Below are positions 23,665-32,550 of a stretch of DNA of 64,000 bases, in pieces; within the stretch, counting starts at the first letter, position 1; each line of letters starts with the position of its first letter. The DNA comes from a virus, in IMG/VR virus record IMGVR_UViG_3300032085_001464, positions 30,757 through 94,756 of that record; one strand, 5' to 3'. Below the pieces are notes generated by a model that made no database searches, had not been told where the DNA came from, and worked only from the letters and a program-made list of their open reading frames with translations. The translations under genes were made by a program, and so were the position numbers.

Positions 23665-24546
23665 TCAGGACCAAGTTGTAACAACAACCAGTCCACCACC
23701 ACCCCAGTCACCCCAGCATTGACTGCCTTGGGTAGATCCAGAGAATCCACCGCCACCAGGGAACAACGAAGGTGAAGAACAACATCCTCTACTGTTACCA
23801 TAGGAGCAGCGAGTTACACCAAAGTTTCTATCTGTGGACCAAGGACCAACTGGAGAAGATGCAACTGCAAAGTCGTCCGAGTGACAACTATACGATTTAA
23901 ATTCACCACCGGACAAACCACAAATGTAGAATTCGTTTTCTGGGTTTGCTGTATCAGGCTTAGATTGTCCATCAGGCCAAGAAGCAGAGCAAGCGTTATA
24001 ACAATTGTTTCTTTGTGCTTGCTTTGCACAGGCATAACAAGAAGCAACTGTACACTTTTGGTTAGAGTAAGATCCGCCCTGCATACAGAAGGTTCCTAAT
24101 CCACCACCTAAGACGAAAGAAGGGCACCCATAGAATCCACAACCGGTTCTACCGTGACAACAACCACAGCAGGAACACCTACTAGTAGATCCCGAACAAA
24201 TTGTAAACTGAGTAGATCCAGCGACAAAATGACCACAGTTAGCGTACTGCATCTTGGTGGCATAACCACCACCACCGCCACCCATACCAGCACCGTTGCC
24301 GCAGCAACGACCACCTGCACCTGATCCACCACCAGATACAATTTCAAATTGAATAGTGGTTACTTTTTCTGGTACGGTCCAGAGGTAACAACATCCACCA
24401 TTACATGGGACATTATGACAACAGTTATAATAGAAGCTTCGACAAACATTACCCGTAGATACGCCCGTTACTTTAGTTGGACCTACAGTTCCGTTAATAA
24501 ATGCATCATCAGCATCAATTTTTTTATAGGTCTGATAATCCGCCAT
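23665..24546 (-). CDS. Gly- and Cys-rich virion-type protein, copy 1
   Basis: 293 residues with 29 cysteines (about 10%). A short N-terminal segment (MADYQTYKKIDADDAFINGT) is shared with the other copy. The region LWTVPEKVTTIQFEIVSGGG (about 55-74) followed by a GMGGGGGGYATK run resembles the Gly-rich domain of phage tail fibres. Cysteines occur in pairs: NCCHNVPCNGGCC, GRCCGN, RCSCCGCCHGRTGCGFYGC and RGCCSS. The end is CWGDWGGGGLVVVTTWS. Every cysteine has a counterpart in the paralogue at 25326. Such density suggests disulfides in the extracellular particle or metal binding; neither is shown. Confidence 0.7.
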   Translation of the reverse strand: MADYQTYKKIDADDAFINGTVGPTKVTGVSTGNVCRSFYYNCCHNVPCNGGCCYLWTVPEKVTTIQFEIVSGGGSGAGGRCCGNGAGMGGGGGGYATKMQYANCGHFVAGSTQFTICSGSTSRCSCCGCCHGRTGCGFYGCPSFVLGGGLGTFCMQGGSYSNQKCTVASCYACAKQAQRNNCYNACSASWPDGQSKPDTANPENEFYICGLSGGEFKSYSCHSDDFAVASSPVGPWSTDRNFGVTRCSYGNSRGCCSSPSLFPGGGGFSGSTQGSQCWGDWGGGGLVVVTTWS

Positions 24547-24551
24547 AATAA

Positions 24552-25295
24552 TTAGGCTCCTACAGTGCTAGTATCAGTAGAATCCAATCCAGTCTCAGGA
24601 GAATCTCCAGTAAATGCGTCACGATCACCAGGCTCTCTAGGCCATACGATCAGATAAGTATTGTTACCAACACTACTCCAAGTATCTGGCAAGTCTCTCA
24701 ACTTTTGACGATATGTTGTCCACTCACTAACAAAACCTGCTGGAGCGTCTGCAGGAATTTTATCATCAGATTGTGCAAGTAAGATATCTCTTGTTCTTCT
24801 TACTTCTTCCCATCCAAAGGAATGACTAGCAGATTCATCTTCTAGATCAATTTCTGTGTGGGGACCAGAGAATCTACCTGTATTCCAAAGACTAGTCTCA
24901 AAATTATAACCGAATGAGCACATATCATATACTTCATTGAAGTAAAGATAGTTAGGAATGATTGGGTTAGGCTCCGAATCAGGACCAGCAGGAGTTTCAA
25001 TCAGTTCTGGAGGAAGAATACCTCCATACATTGCAACTGCATTCATAGGATGAGTATCAGCATTAAGCTCAACAACTCTTGCCCCAGCTGGAGGATCTCT
25101 GTCTTCACCAGGATCAGATGGGAAAGAATGCTCTACTTCCCACTTAGGATCAGCATCTGTTCCATTATTCATATACCAGAAAGTAATCCTATCTGGTCCA
25201 GTATATGTACAGATACCACTTCTATTTGTGTCCTGAGTATCGCCATACCACTCGGTAGGTACAGGATAAACAATTGTTTTAGTAATTTGCGCCAT
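24552..25295 (-). CDS. Tail fibre assembly-type protein (Phage_tail_APC-like)
   Basis: 247 residues. The C-terminal part, WEEVRRTRDILLAQSDDKIP (about 161-180) followed by WTTYRQKLRDLPDTW (about 192-206), matches the pattern of the Phage_tail_APC/fibre assembly family, W-x-x-VR-x-x-RD-x-LL, then W-x-x-YRQ-x-LRD-x-P. The N-terminal 150 residues are strand-rich and may be part of a virion protein. It sits between the two Cys-rich paralogues and may assist their folding or be the fibre partner. Confidence 0.65.
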   Translation of the reverse strand: MAQITKTIVYPVPTEWYGDTQDTNRSGICTYTGPDRITFWYMNNGTDADPKWEVEHSFPSDPGEDRDPPAGARVVELNADTHPMNAVAMYGGILPPELIETPAGPDSEPNPIIPNYLYFNEVYDMCSFGYNFETSLWNTGRFSGPHTEIDLEDESASHSFGWEEVRRTRDILLAQSDDKIPADAPAGFVSEWTTYRQKLRDLPDTWSSVGNNTYLIVWPREPGDRDAFTGDSPETGLDSTDTSTVGA

Positions 25296-25319
25296 TGCTA
25301 AAATGTACTCCGTTGTAAG

Positions 25320-25327
25320 TATTTATC
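25320..25327 (-). promoter_or_regulatory. Late-promoter-like box GATAAATA
   Basis: Minus strand GATAAATA followed by CTT, 25-32 bases before the ATG at 25295. One base differs from the T4 late consensus; the same GATAAATACT occurs before 30793. Confidence 0.5.
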
Positions 25328-26204
25328 AGGACCAAGTTGTAACAACTACGAGACCGCCGCCGCCCCAGTCACCCCAGCATTGACCACCTTGACTCGCACC
25401 ACTAAATCCACCACCACCAGGGAACAACGAAGGTGAAGAACAACATCCTCTAGTGTCACCAGTGGAGCAACGACCTACTCCAAAGTTTCTTCCACTTGTC
25501 CAAGGACCAACTGGAGAAGATGCAACTGAAAATGATCTTGAGTGACAGTTAACATGCTTCAGTTCACCACCGGACAAACCACAAATATAGAATTCGTTTT
25601 CTGGGTTTGCTGAATCAGGCTTAGATTGTCCATCAGGCCAAGAAGCAGAGCAAGCAGTAAGACAGTTGGTTCTTTGTGCTACTTTCAGGCAAGCGTAGCA
25701 ACTATTAGTGCATCTCTGCGATGCGAAAGATCCACCTTGCATACAGAAGGTTCCTAATCCACCACCTAAGACGAAAGAAGGGCACCCATAGAATCCACAA
25801 CCGGTTCTGCCATGGCAACATCCACAACAAGAACATCTGCTACTGGAACCAGCACAAACAGTAAACTGAGTAGATCCAGCGACAAAATGACCACAGTTAG
25901 CGTACTGCATTTTAGTAGCGTAACCGCCGCCGCCTCCACCCATGCCAGGTCCATTACCACAGCAACGACCACCTGCACCTGATCCGCCACCAGATATAAT
26001 TTCAAATTGAATCGTAGTTACTTTTTCTGGTACGGTCCAAAGGTAGCAGCAACCGCCATTACATGGGACATTATGGCAACAGTTAAAATAAAAGCTTCTA
26101 CAAACATTACCTGTAGATACGCCCGTTACCTTACCGGGTCCAATGGTTCCATCAATAACTGCATCAGAGGCATCGATTTTTTTATAGGTTTGATAGTCAG
26201 CCAT
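25326..26204 (-). CDS. Gly- and Cys-rich virion-type protein, copy 2
   Basis: 292 residues, 29 cysteines, nearly identical to the protein at 23665 in the Gly-rich core (about 55-165) and the end. The two differ mainly around residues 165-200 and 215-255, where loops vary but each cysteine is kept (for example QRCTNSCYACLK against QKCTVASCYACAK). Differences of this kind, with a fixed cysteine frame and variable loops, suit a receptor-binding scaffold. It has its own CATAAATA box upstream. Confidence 0.7.
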   Translation of the reverse strand: MADYQTYKKIDASDAVIDGTIGPGKVTGVSTGNVCRSFYFNCCHNVPCNGGCCYLWTVPEKVTTIQFEIISGGGSGAGGRCCGNGPGMGGGGGGYATKMQYANCGHFVAGSTQFTVCAGSSSRCSCCGCCHGRTGCGFYGCPSFVLGGGLGTFCMQGGSFASQRCTNSCYACLKVAQRTNCLTACSASWPDGQSKPDSANPENEFYICGLSGGELKHVNCHSRSFSVASSPVGPWTSGRNFGVGRCSTGDTRGCCSSPSLFPGGGGFSGASQGGQCWGDWGGGGLVVVTTWS

Positions 26205-26237
26205 TGTTTATATTCTTAATGGTGAAATTCGTAATAG

Positions 26238-26245
26238 TATTTATG
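26238..26245 (-). promoter_or_regulatory. Late-promoter-like box CATAAATA
   Basis: Minus strand CATAAATACT, 34 bases before the ATG at 26204. Confidence 0.5.
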
Positions 26246-26291
26246 AAAACATAATAAAAAGAAGGGAGATTGCTCTCCCTTGTGATATGAA

Positions 26292-29200
26292 TCAGATGGT
26301 GATGATTCTCCATCCTTGTGATCCATCATAGTATACCAATTCAAATGCCGCGCCTTCAGTAGATACAACCAAGTCAGCAGCGTCACCCATGATTGGTTCA
26401 CCATTTCTACCAATTGTAAGGTTGTTAGTATCAAATGTCTTGGCGATATCAAAGATTCTAATGGAGTCACCCTTAACAGGAGATAAAGGTAAAGTGACAG
26501 TGAATGAACCACCACTAGTATTACACCAAGCTTGCTGTCTATTTGCCAATGTAGTTCCATCAGCACTGACATCTACATTAGCGTAAGCACCTAGAGGCAA
26601 CCAACTAGATCCGTTATAGAATTCAAATCCATCAGCATCAGTATCGTAACGAAGACCACCTTCGATCAGATCAACACCAGTTGGACGAGAGGCTTGAGCA
26701 CCACGAGGAGGAACCAGGATACCAGAAGTGGAATCCATCTTACCGCGAGTGAGGAAGCCACGAACTGCTTTCTCAGTAGGACATGCACTGTTAGAGTCGC
26801 CAGACAGGAATTCGTCCGAGGAGAATTCGTTGACTGCTTCACCAATCTGACCACCAATGGCACCCAGTCTCAGTTCAGAAAGACCTGACAGGTTGAATGC
26901 GGAAGCATCCAGGGTAGCAGCACCAGTCAACTGGTTAACAGAGAAGTATTCACCAACTCTGAAGTTACCGCCTTGGTCAGTAGATACGAAGAAGATCTTA
27001 CCAGTATTCAGTACAGTTGTCTCGTTACCCTGAGAAGCTGTGTTCTCATCAACAGTTGGATAATTAGTTTGTGAGGTGTTACCTGTACCAATTAGCAGGA
27101 AGTCATGACCTGTGAGACGAACCTTGGAGAACTTAGATCTCATCAAGAACTCTTGATCATCAAACGAAGCAGGAGCAGATCCTTTAACTGGTGCAATGTT
27201 GATCGTTGCACGACCAGATGCAAAGTCATATGCAGAAACTGTTCTAATAATGTAACTAATTGAATCGGAGAATCCCAATCCAACTGTAGTGAATCCAATC
27301 GCATCACCAACAAGTGGTGTTGTACTCAGTCCGACTACTTCAAATAGTCCATCTTTCTGTCCGCCAACGGCGTTAGATGCAGATGCAATCTTAACATATC
27401 CTGTAGCACCAGCACCAACACTGTCAAATTCAATGAACTCACCAGGTGTGAAGACAGTAGTACCAACACCAACAGCACCGTTAGCACCATCGGGGTTACC
27501 AAATCCAGCATTGTACTTAAAGTACAGTTGATCACCAGCGATCTGATTGTTTGTAACAACAGCACGAGCTCCTGATACAGTACCACGCATCGTAGCACCA
27601 ACAGAGATAGTACCAGCAGAAGTACCAACTTGGGTAGACATCTTGTCACCATAGAGGCGACCAGGACGAGCAGATTCTAGTGTGGAGAATCCAACAGCCA
27701 ATGCACCGTAGTTACCATAGGAGTTGTTACCTGAGAGAGATCTGATTTCAGATCCATCATCAGAAACATAACCGAAAGCACAGTAGTAAGTGAAGGAAGA
27801 AACAATTTCAGCAAGAGCATCGTCTTCAAGCCAGAAACCTACGCCACCGGAGTGAATGTTGGTAAAGGCATCGAATACCATCGATTTACCACCTCTACCC
27901 TCTCGTGCTTGCCTGGCTTCGTGAACACCACCCTCAATAAAGACACCAATAGCACCTTGATGTCCAGTGCCGTCAATACACAGGTTAGAGAAGGCAGTAC
28001 AGTCTTTGATGTAGGGTGAACGCTCAAGGATAGGAGTATCAGGATTAAGTCTGAAGTAAACACCGCAAGATGTAGTACCTACACCAACCTTGGGTTGCCA
28101 CTTATCAGTATTGAAAGCATCATTAGTGTCATAATTAAATCCTTGCAGACCACGCATCGTGATTGCCTGAACCGTAGTAGAGTCAGACACGAAGAACATC
28201 GTCTGACGGCTATTAGGAACAAGACCGTCAGTGGAAACACCAGGTGCTGGTTCAACAGTCGTTCCTCTCAGGACATCACCGGCAATGGAGAAGTTCTTAG
28301 GTAGAGTAATAGGAAGCTGTTCACTGAATACACCAGCAGACAACTTAAGAATGATAGGAGATACATCAGTAACCTCACCACCACTCACATAAGTATGAGC
28401 AATAGTAGAGATGCCAACATTAGTTACGAAACTGTTGGAATCATTAACGGCGTCAACTCTAAAGAAGAATCCTTGTGTACCATCAGGGAAGATAGTAGTT
28501 GTAACACCAGCATGTGCCTGAGCACAAGTGAATGCAATACCCTGAAGTTTAACCTGACCCTGAGGGAACAAACCATGGGCAGCAGCAGTAACTGTTGCAA
28601 TACCACTGGTTTCATCATAAACAAAGTTTGTGATATCCCTTCTGGTTTGACCAGCAGTAGAAGCATAAGCAATTGAACCCCAAGCATTGTCTGGGGTAAG
28701 ACCTGTGTTATTATTACTACCCTGCTGTGCATCAACATAGTATACCTTGGTGCGAAGACCAGGATACTGCCACTCAATCTCATCGCCAGAAGAGACTCTT
28801 AGATATGTGCCTTGCGTACCAATACCCTGTCTCGTAGGTCCAGTACCATCTCTGGTAAGCAAGTCACCTTTGGTTGTCAGCAGTGCTGCGCTGTCACCGA
28901 TAGCGAACGCTGCCCACATGCTAACAGCAGTACCAGGTTGAACATTAATGTTCGATGAAGCTACCGAGATGTAAGCAGAGGATGAATACTCGGCAACATC
29001 ACCGATCTCATATACACTAGAACCACTCCAGGTACTTCTCCAGTTAAATCCTCTAGCTAACAGAGACCAACCATTAGTACCAGTATCAATGGTAGTAATA
29101 GCAGTACCGACAGGTCGGTTGTCTCCAAGAATCTTAACTTGGTCAGCAATATAAGTATTACCACCAAGGGTTACAATCTCACCACGAGCATAGATCTCAT

Positions 29201-29960
29201 TAGGATCGTAGGTAGTACCTGCTCCAGTACCAATACCACCAACAAGAACTGACCACTGATCAGCGTTTTCGTTAGGTTGAGCACCTTTAGGGTTAGTACC
29301 GATAGCAACATAAGATGCACCGATGTACTCTACAATATCCCCCCTTTCATAGCGGGTATTTGCATTGTAAAGACCTTCATTAGTGAAGGCTTTATTAAAG
29401 TCTGTAAAATTAGATGCTGGAGGATAGAAACCATCCGAACCTACTCCAGTAGGATCATGGAAACTAGTAGAAACCCCCTGCATTGTAAAGTCGCTAGCGA
29501 CTTGGAAGGGAACAATTGTACGATACTCTTGTCCACCATACTTAACAACATCATTGATGCCATAATAAGTGGCAGTTGTAAAAGCACCTCGGAAGTTCAG
29601 TCCCTCAGCATAGAGATCCCAGTATGCTGGGAAATCAGAACTGTACCAGTTGCTTTGTACACCAACTGACACATGTTGTGCCGTACAGATATATTGATTA
29701 CCGCCTTCCTTGACGATATCGTTTACAACATATCCGGTGCTAACTGTCCACTCGCCAGCATAGTTCTGACCCTCTGTATGGAGGTCCCAGTTGGCACTAT
29801 CGTTTGGAAATCCAGTAGAACTGGCATCTGAAGTATGATTTGTTGTACAAACATAACTGCTGGCACCGTATCTAACGATGTCATCAATAATGAATGCGGT
29901 AGAAGCTGTCCAGGCACCACGCCAGTTAAATTTCAGTCTACCAAGTCTAAATTCTGCCAT
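26292..29960 (-). CDS. Large tail fibre/virion protein with carbohydrate-binding-like repeats
   Basis: 1222 residues. The first 370 residues hold about six repeats of the form F-x-W/A-G-x-W ... Y-x-x-x-D-I-V-x-Y-G-x-x-Y-x-C, ending in W-D-L/W-S-L, similar to small chitin-binding/CBM5_12 modules. A linker with KGDLLTRDGTGPTRQ (about 366-380) leads to a long beta-helix-like region (about 410-1060, with NNTGLTPDNAWGSIAYA as in pectate-lyase-like fibres). The C-terminus has phage-fibre motifs (GGLRYDTDADGFEFYNGSSW, about 1120-1139) and a compact tip. This is probably a host-binding or baseplate-attached fibre, with the repeats contacting envelope glycans. Confidence 0.75.
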   Translation of the reverse strand: MAEFRLGRLKFNWRGAWTASTAFIIDDIVRYGASSYVCTTNHTSDASSTGFPNDSANWDLHTEGQNYAGEWTVSTGYVVNDIVKEGGNQYICTAQHVSVGVQSNWYSSDFPAYWDLYAEGLNFRGAFTTATYYGINDVVKYGGQEYRTIVPFQVASDFTMQGVSTSFHDPTGVGSDGFYPPASNFTDFNKAFTNEGLYNANTRYERGDIVEYIGASYVAIGTNPKGAQPNENADQWSVLVGGIGTGAGTTYDPNEIYARGEIVTLGGNTYIADQVKILGDNRPVGTAITTIDTGTNGWSLLARGFNWRSTWSGSSVYEIGDVAEYSSSAYISVASSNINVQPGTAVSMWAAFAIGDSAALLTTKGDLLTRDGTGPTRQGIGTQGTYLRVSSGDEIEWQYPGLRTKVYYVDAQQGSNNNTGLTPDNAWGSIAYASTAGQTRRDITNFVYDETSGIATVTAAAHGLFPQGQVKLQGIAFTCAQAHAGVTTTIFPDGTQGFFFRVDAVNDSNSFVTNVGISTIAHTYVSGGEVTDVSPIILKLSAGVFSEQLPITLPKNFSIAGDVLRGTTVEPAPGVSTDGLVPNSRQTMFFVSDSTTVQAITMRGLQGFNYDTNDAFNTDKWQPKVGVGTTSCGVYFRLNPDTPILERSPYIKDCTAFSNLCIDGTGHQGAIGVFIEGGVHEARQAREGRGGKSMVFDAFTNIHSGGVGFWLEDDALAEIVSSFTYYCAFGYVSDDGSEIRSLSGNNSYGNYGALAVGFSTLESARPGRLYGDKMSTQVGTSAGTISVGATMRGTVSGARAVVTNNQIAGDQLYFKYNAGFGNPDGANGAVGVGTTVFTPGEFIEFDSVGAGATGYVKIASASNAVGGQKDGLFEVVGLSTTPLVGDAIGFTTVGLGFSDSISYIIRTVSAYDFASGRATINIAPVKGSAPASFDDQEFLMRSKFSKVRLTGHDFLLIGTGNTSQTNYPTVDENTASQGNETTVLNTGKIFFVSTDQGGNFRVGEYFSVNQLTGAATLDASAFNLSGLSELRLGAIGGQIGEAVNEFSSDEFLSGDSNSACPTEKAVRGFLTRGKMDSTSGILVPPRGAQASRPTGVDLIEGGLRYDTDADGFEFYNGSSWLPLGAYANVDVSADGTTLANRQQAWCNTSGGSFTVTLPLSPVKGDSIRIFDIAKTFDTNNLTIGRNGEPIMGDAADLVVSTEGAAFELVYYDGSQGWRIITI

Positions 29961-29972
29961 TGTAGGTTCTCG

Positions 29973-30323
29973 TTAAACAGGTTCAGAGTATGAATGGGTT
30001 CCGTTGACCTGAAGGACTAGATATCCATCAGTGTCTAGGTAATAAAAAAGGTTGCGCCTATCAAAGCGTATCTGTTGATATTTATCTTGTGGGTTATTGG
30101 CAAGTGATTTTTGTTCAGTGGTTTCTTCAACATAATCGTTGTAGTCCCCGAACTCTTCAACCTGCGTTCCATCTAAACGATGAGGATCAAGAGTTTCACT
30201 GGTAGATGCCGTGCTTACTTTACTAAAGAACAGCATGTCATTTGCATCTCTCCTCAACGCATAAACATAATAACCCGTAGAATCTTTAGGCTGAAAATGT
30301 GCGTTACTTAAAGTTAATGCCAT
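29973..30323 (-). CDS. Small structural-type protein (116 aa)
   Basis: Starts MALTLSNAHFQPKDSTGYYV. It is strand-rich, with YALRRDANDMLFFSKV at about 21-36 and a closing FYYLDTDGYLVLQVNG. The stop codon region overlaps the start of the next gene by one base. It is consistently part of the fibre unit; I do not recognise a family. Possibly an adaptor or chaperone of the large fibre. Confidence 0.55.
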   Translation of the reverse strand: MALTLSNAHFQPKDSTGYYVYALRRDANDMLFFSKVSTASTSETLDPHRLDGTQVEEFGDYNDYVEETTEQKSLANNPQDKYQQIRFDRRNLFYYLDTDGYLVLQVNGTHSYSEPV

Positions 30324-30793
30324 TAGCTAATGATTCTCCAATAAGTACCTGTCCACAAGAACATAACAGTCACTCCCGAAACATCTAAGTTAACGGGACC
30401 ATTATCAATGTTGCCAATCGCATCTTTGAATTGATGCGCGGATGAGGTCAATATAACATTATTTATATTCCAGTTTTGTCCGCCATCAGCGATCTCAATA
30501 CTGTCTCCAATAGAGAGATTGACCACGGGCATTGTAGCGTTAATGGCACCAGCACTAGTATTCGCAAGATATCTCTTGTTAACAACTAACTGGGTAGTAA
30601 TAGGACCAGTAAGGTCAGTATAGACAGGAGTGGCACCAGTTGCTGCTTGAGCAACTGTTTCTACATTGTTCCCAGATCTGATATAGATTTTCTGGTCAAC
30701 TATATTAATAGCCATCTCTCCATCTTCCAGGTCTACTAAACCAGGAATCTGACCCTGCGTGGTACTTCTTTTTGGTTTAATGCGTGTAGGCAT
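30323..30793 (-). CDS. Fibre-type protein with Mtd N-terminal-like domain
   Basis: 156 residues. GLVDLEDGEMAINIVDQKIY (about 19-38) is the signature of the Mtd_N/fibre N-terminal motif (L-x-x-GE-x-A-x-N-x-x-D-x-x-x-Y). It is followed by a beta-rich knob with IGDSIEIADGGQNWNINN and a terminal WTGTYWRIIS. It looks like a short fibre or attachment domain. A GATAAATA box precedes it, so it is the likely first gene of the 30793-26292 unit. Confidence 0.7.
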   Translation of the reverse strand: MPTRIKPKRSTTQGQIPGLVDLEDGEMAINIVDQKIYIRSGNNVETVAQAATGATPVYTDLTGPITTQLVVNKRYLANTSAGAINATMPVVNLSIGDSIEIADGGQNWNINNVILTSSAHQFKDAIGNIDNGPVNLDVSGVTVMFLWTGTYWRIIS

Positions 30794-30821
30794 TACGACA
30801 AAATGAATATGTGACTCATAG

Positions 30822-30829
30822 TATTTATC
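30822..30829 (-). promoter_or_regulatory. Late-promoter-like box GATAAATA
   Basis: Minus strand GATAAATACT, 29 bases before the ATG at 30793. It overlaps the stop of the upstream oxygenase gene. Confidence 0.5.
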
Positions 30830-31313
30830 AGAAGTAACTTACCGATAATACAATTCTAGCTTTTTGATCAGTACAGGTGGTGCTATGGTGTGGTTCAGAT
30901 CCATCAAAAAGAACAACTCTATTCTCAACACTCTCTACTTTTGTTCCATCTTTGAATCCAGTATATCCATTACAAGTATTCAAATATAAAACTGCAGTCT
31001 TATGATTGTAATGATAATCCTCATGAAAATCATGTTCAATAAATTTACCACTATTGGGATACAAATTAAATCTTACTCTTATAAGAGCTTTTACATTTAA
31101 ATAATTTACTAACAAATGATCCAGTTCTTTTATGAAAGAACTCTGTGGTTCAAACCGATCAAATACCCTATGAGTAAAAAAGAAATGGTTATCGTTCATT
31201 TCACCTAAGTTAGCAACCTCTTGACAAAATACCCAAGGAAACTGTGTACTGAATACACTATTCTTTAGATGATCAAAATAGTCTTGCTCCAAATAATTAT
31301 CAAGTATCTTCAT
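30828..31313 (-). CDS. 2OG-Fe(II) oxygenase-like protein
   Basis: 161 residues from the ATG at 31313 (MKILDNYLEQDYFDHL), overlapping the preceding gene by 14 bases; an ATG at 31325 is also possible. It has HDFHEDYHYNHKTAVLYLN (about 115-133) with an HxD-like iron site, then VLFDGSEPHHSTTC with the distal histidine and KARIVLSVSYF with the co-substrate arginine. Prolyl-hydroxylase-like fold. Substrate unknown. Confidence 0.75.
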   Translation of the reverse strand: MKILDNYLEQDYFDHLKNSVFSTQFPWVFCQEVANLGEMNDNHFFFTHRVFDRFEPQSSFIKELDHLLVNYLNVKALIRVRFNLYPNSGKFIEHDFHEDYHYNHKTAVLYLNTCNGYTGFKDGTKVESVENRVVLFDGSEPHHSTTCTDQKARIVLSVSYF

Positions 31314-31893
31314 GGTAATATTCATAGAGATTAAACGCGATTGACATCCGAGGTTCTTTACCATCACTCAAATTTCTATCTACATTATGAGCTAATGATG
31401 CAGGAAAAAGAATCATCAATCCATCATCAGGTTCGACAGAAAAACATGTTTGCTGAGTTAATGATAAATTATGTTCATCTAAATGATGAAAAGTAATACC
31501 CCCAGAGTTATCTGGTACATTTATGTATAGTACTCCAGCTATAGATGACCCAGGATGAGTGTGTCTTACATTATAACACTCAACATAATTAATATTAAAC
31601 CACATGTTGGCAAGACGAGGTTGAAAATTAACCTCTACGAGTTCATTCTTATAGTACACTTCCAACAAACTCAGGATTCTATCACTTAAATAATTTAGAA
31701 AAGGGGTAAAGCTTTTCTCTAGATAAAAATCATCAGGACTTTGATATCCATCAACATTACTTCTATGGTTTGGTTGATAAACTTTAGCATAATTTTCCAT
31801 CCAATCCATGAAATGATCTTGAATATCATCAAAGTCATCATCAAAAGATCTTGCCACAACATATGGCAGAATGGAAAAAGAATCTTCAGTCAA
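31300..31893 (-). CDS. 2OG-Fe(II) oxygenase-like protein (PF13759 type)
   Basis: 197 residues. Clear family features are RHTHPGSSIAGVLYINVPDN (about 108-127), GGITFHHLD, and GLMILFPASLAHNVDRN followed by PRMSIAFNL. The frame begins with TTG at 31891-31893, eight bases inside the upstream gene; no ATG occurs before residue 29, and the family normally starts near SILPYVV, so TTG is the likely start. It is coupled to the next oxygenase. Confidence 0.78.
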   Translation of the reverse strand: MTEDSFSILPYVVARSFDDDFDDIQDHFMDWMENYAKVYQPNHRSNVDGYQSPDDFYLEKSFTPFLNYLSDRILSLLEVYYKNELVEVNFQPRLANMWFNINYVECYNVRHTHPGSSIAGVLYINVPDNSGGITFHHLDEHNLSLTQQTCFSVEPDDGLMILFPASLAHNVDRNLSDGKEPRMSIAFNLYEYYHEDT

Positions 31894-32548
31894 TGTAATT
31901 ATTCTCCTCTAACCATTCGCGAGTCATTGGGGTTGGTTCGTAAACTTCCCACATAGAACCAGTAGCACATGCATCTAGTGCTGCCATAGTCATACCTTCT
32001 GTCTTACCTGCCCAGGTTGCTTCTGCTTCCCAAGGTACAGCAGACTTAGGATAGGTACGCTCTACCATCTCTCTCCAGAGCATAGGAACTTCATCTTCAG
32101 GTTTAATAATAGCAATCATACTATTATTAATTGTTCCTGCCATACAATCTTGTGCAGCATGCCATCCCTCATGTCTCATGACTGCCATAAGAACTCCAGG
32201 ATCATTCATATAATTTTCATTCAGGAAGAAGTTATTACTTACAGTATGATAGACACCACGATGACCTACTGGGAAATACTTATCGTCAGCAAGATATACT
32301 TTCACACCAACCTGATTAAGGGAGGAAAGCATATGATTAAACTCGTTCGCAACTACAGTAAAACGAGAGTAGTTTTTATATTCGGATGAGACATCCAATA
32401 AGGAGTGTACTTCTTTCACACCATCAGTACATTCACCTAATAGCATACATCCCATGGAATCCATAGTCTTATATCCTTTAGTGATTTTATCTTCGTTAGC
32501 GAAGACTGGAGATGCTGCTAGAAGCAGAGCTAAAAGAAGTTTTTTCAT
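31886..32548 (-). CDS. Secreted HExxH metallopeptidase-like protein
   Basis: 220 residues. A classical signal peptide MKKLLLALLLAASPVFA (cleavage after A17) is followed by a domain with HEGWHAAQDC (H126-E127-xx-H130), the zincin active-site motif, and a later acidic helix with WEAEATWAGKTEG (about 174-186) that could give the third ligand. Several cysteines (34, 40, 135) fit an exported protein. This could be a periplasmic protease acting on the host envelope in infection or lysis. The family is not recognised beyond the motif. Confidence 0.65.
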   Translation of the reverse strand: MKKLLLALLLAASPVFANEDKITKGYKTMDSMGCMLLGECTDGVKEVHSLLDVSSEYKNYSRFTVVANEFNHMLSSLNQVGVKVYLADDKYFPVGHRGVYHTVSNNFFLNENYMNDPGVLMAVMRHEGWHAAQDCMAGTINNSMIAIIKPEDEVPMLWREMVERTYPKSAVPWEAEATWAGKTEGMTMAALDACATGSMWEVYEPTPMTREWLEENNYID

Positions 32549-32550
32549 AA

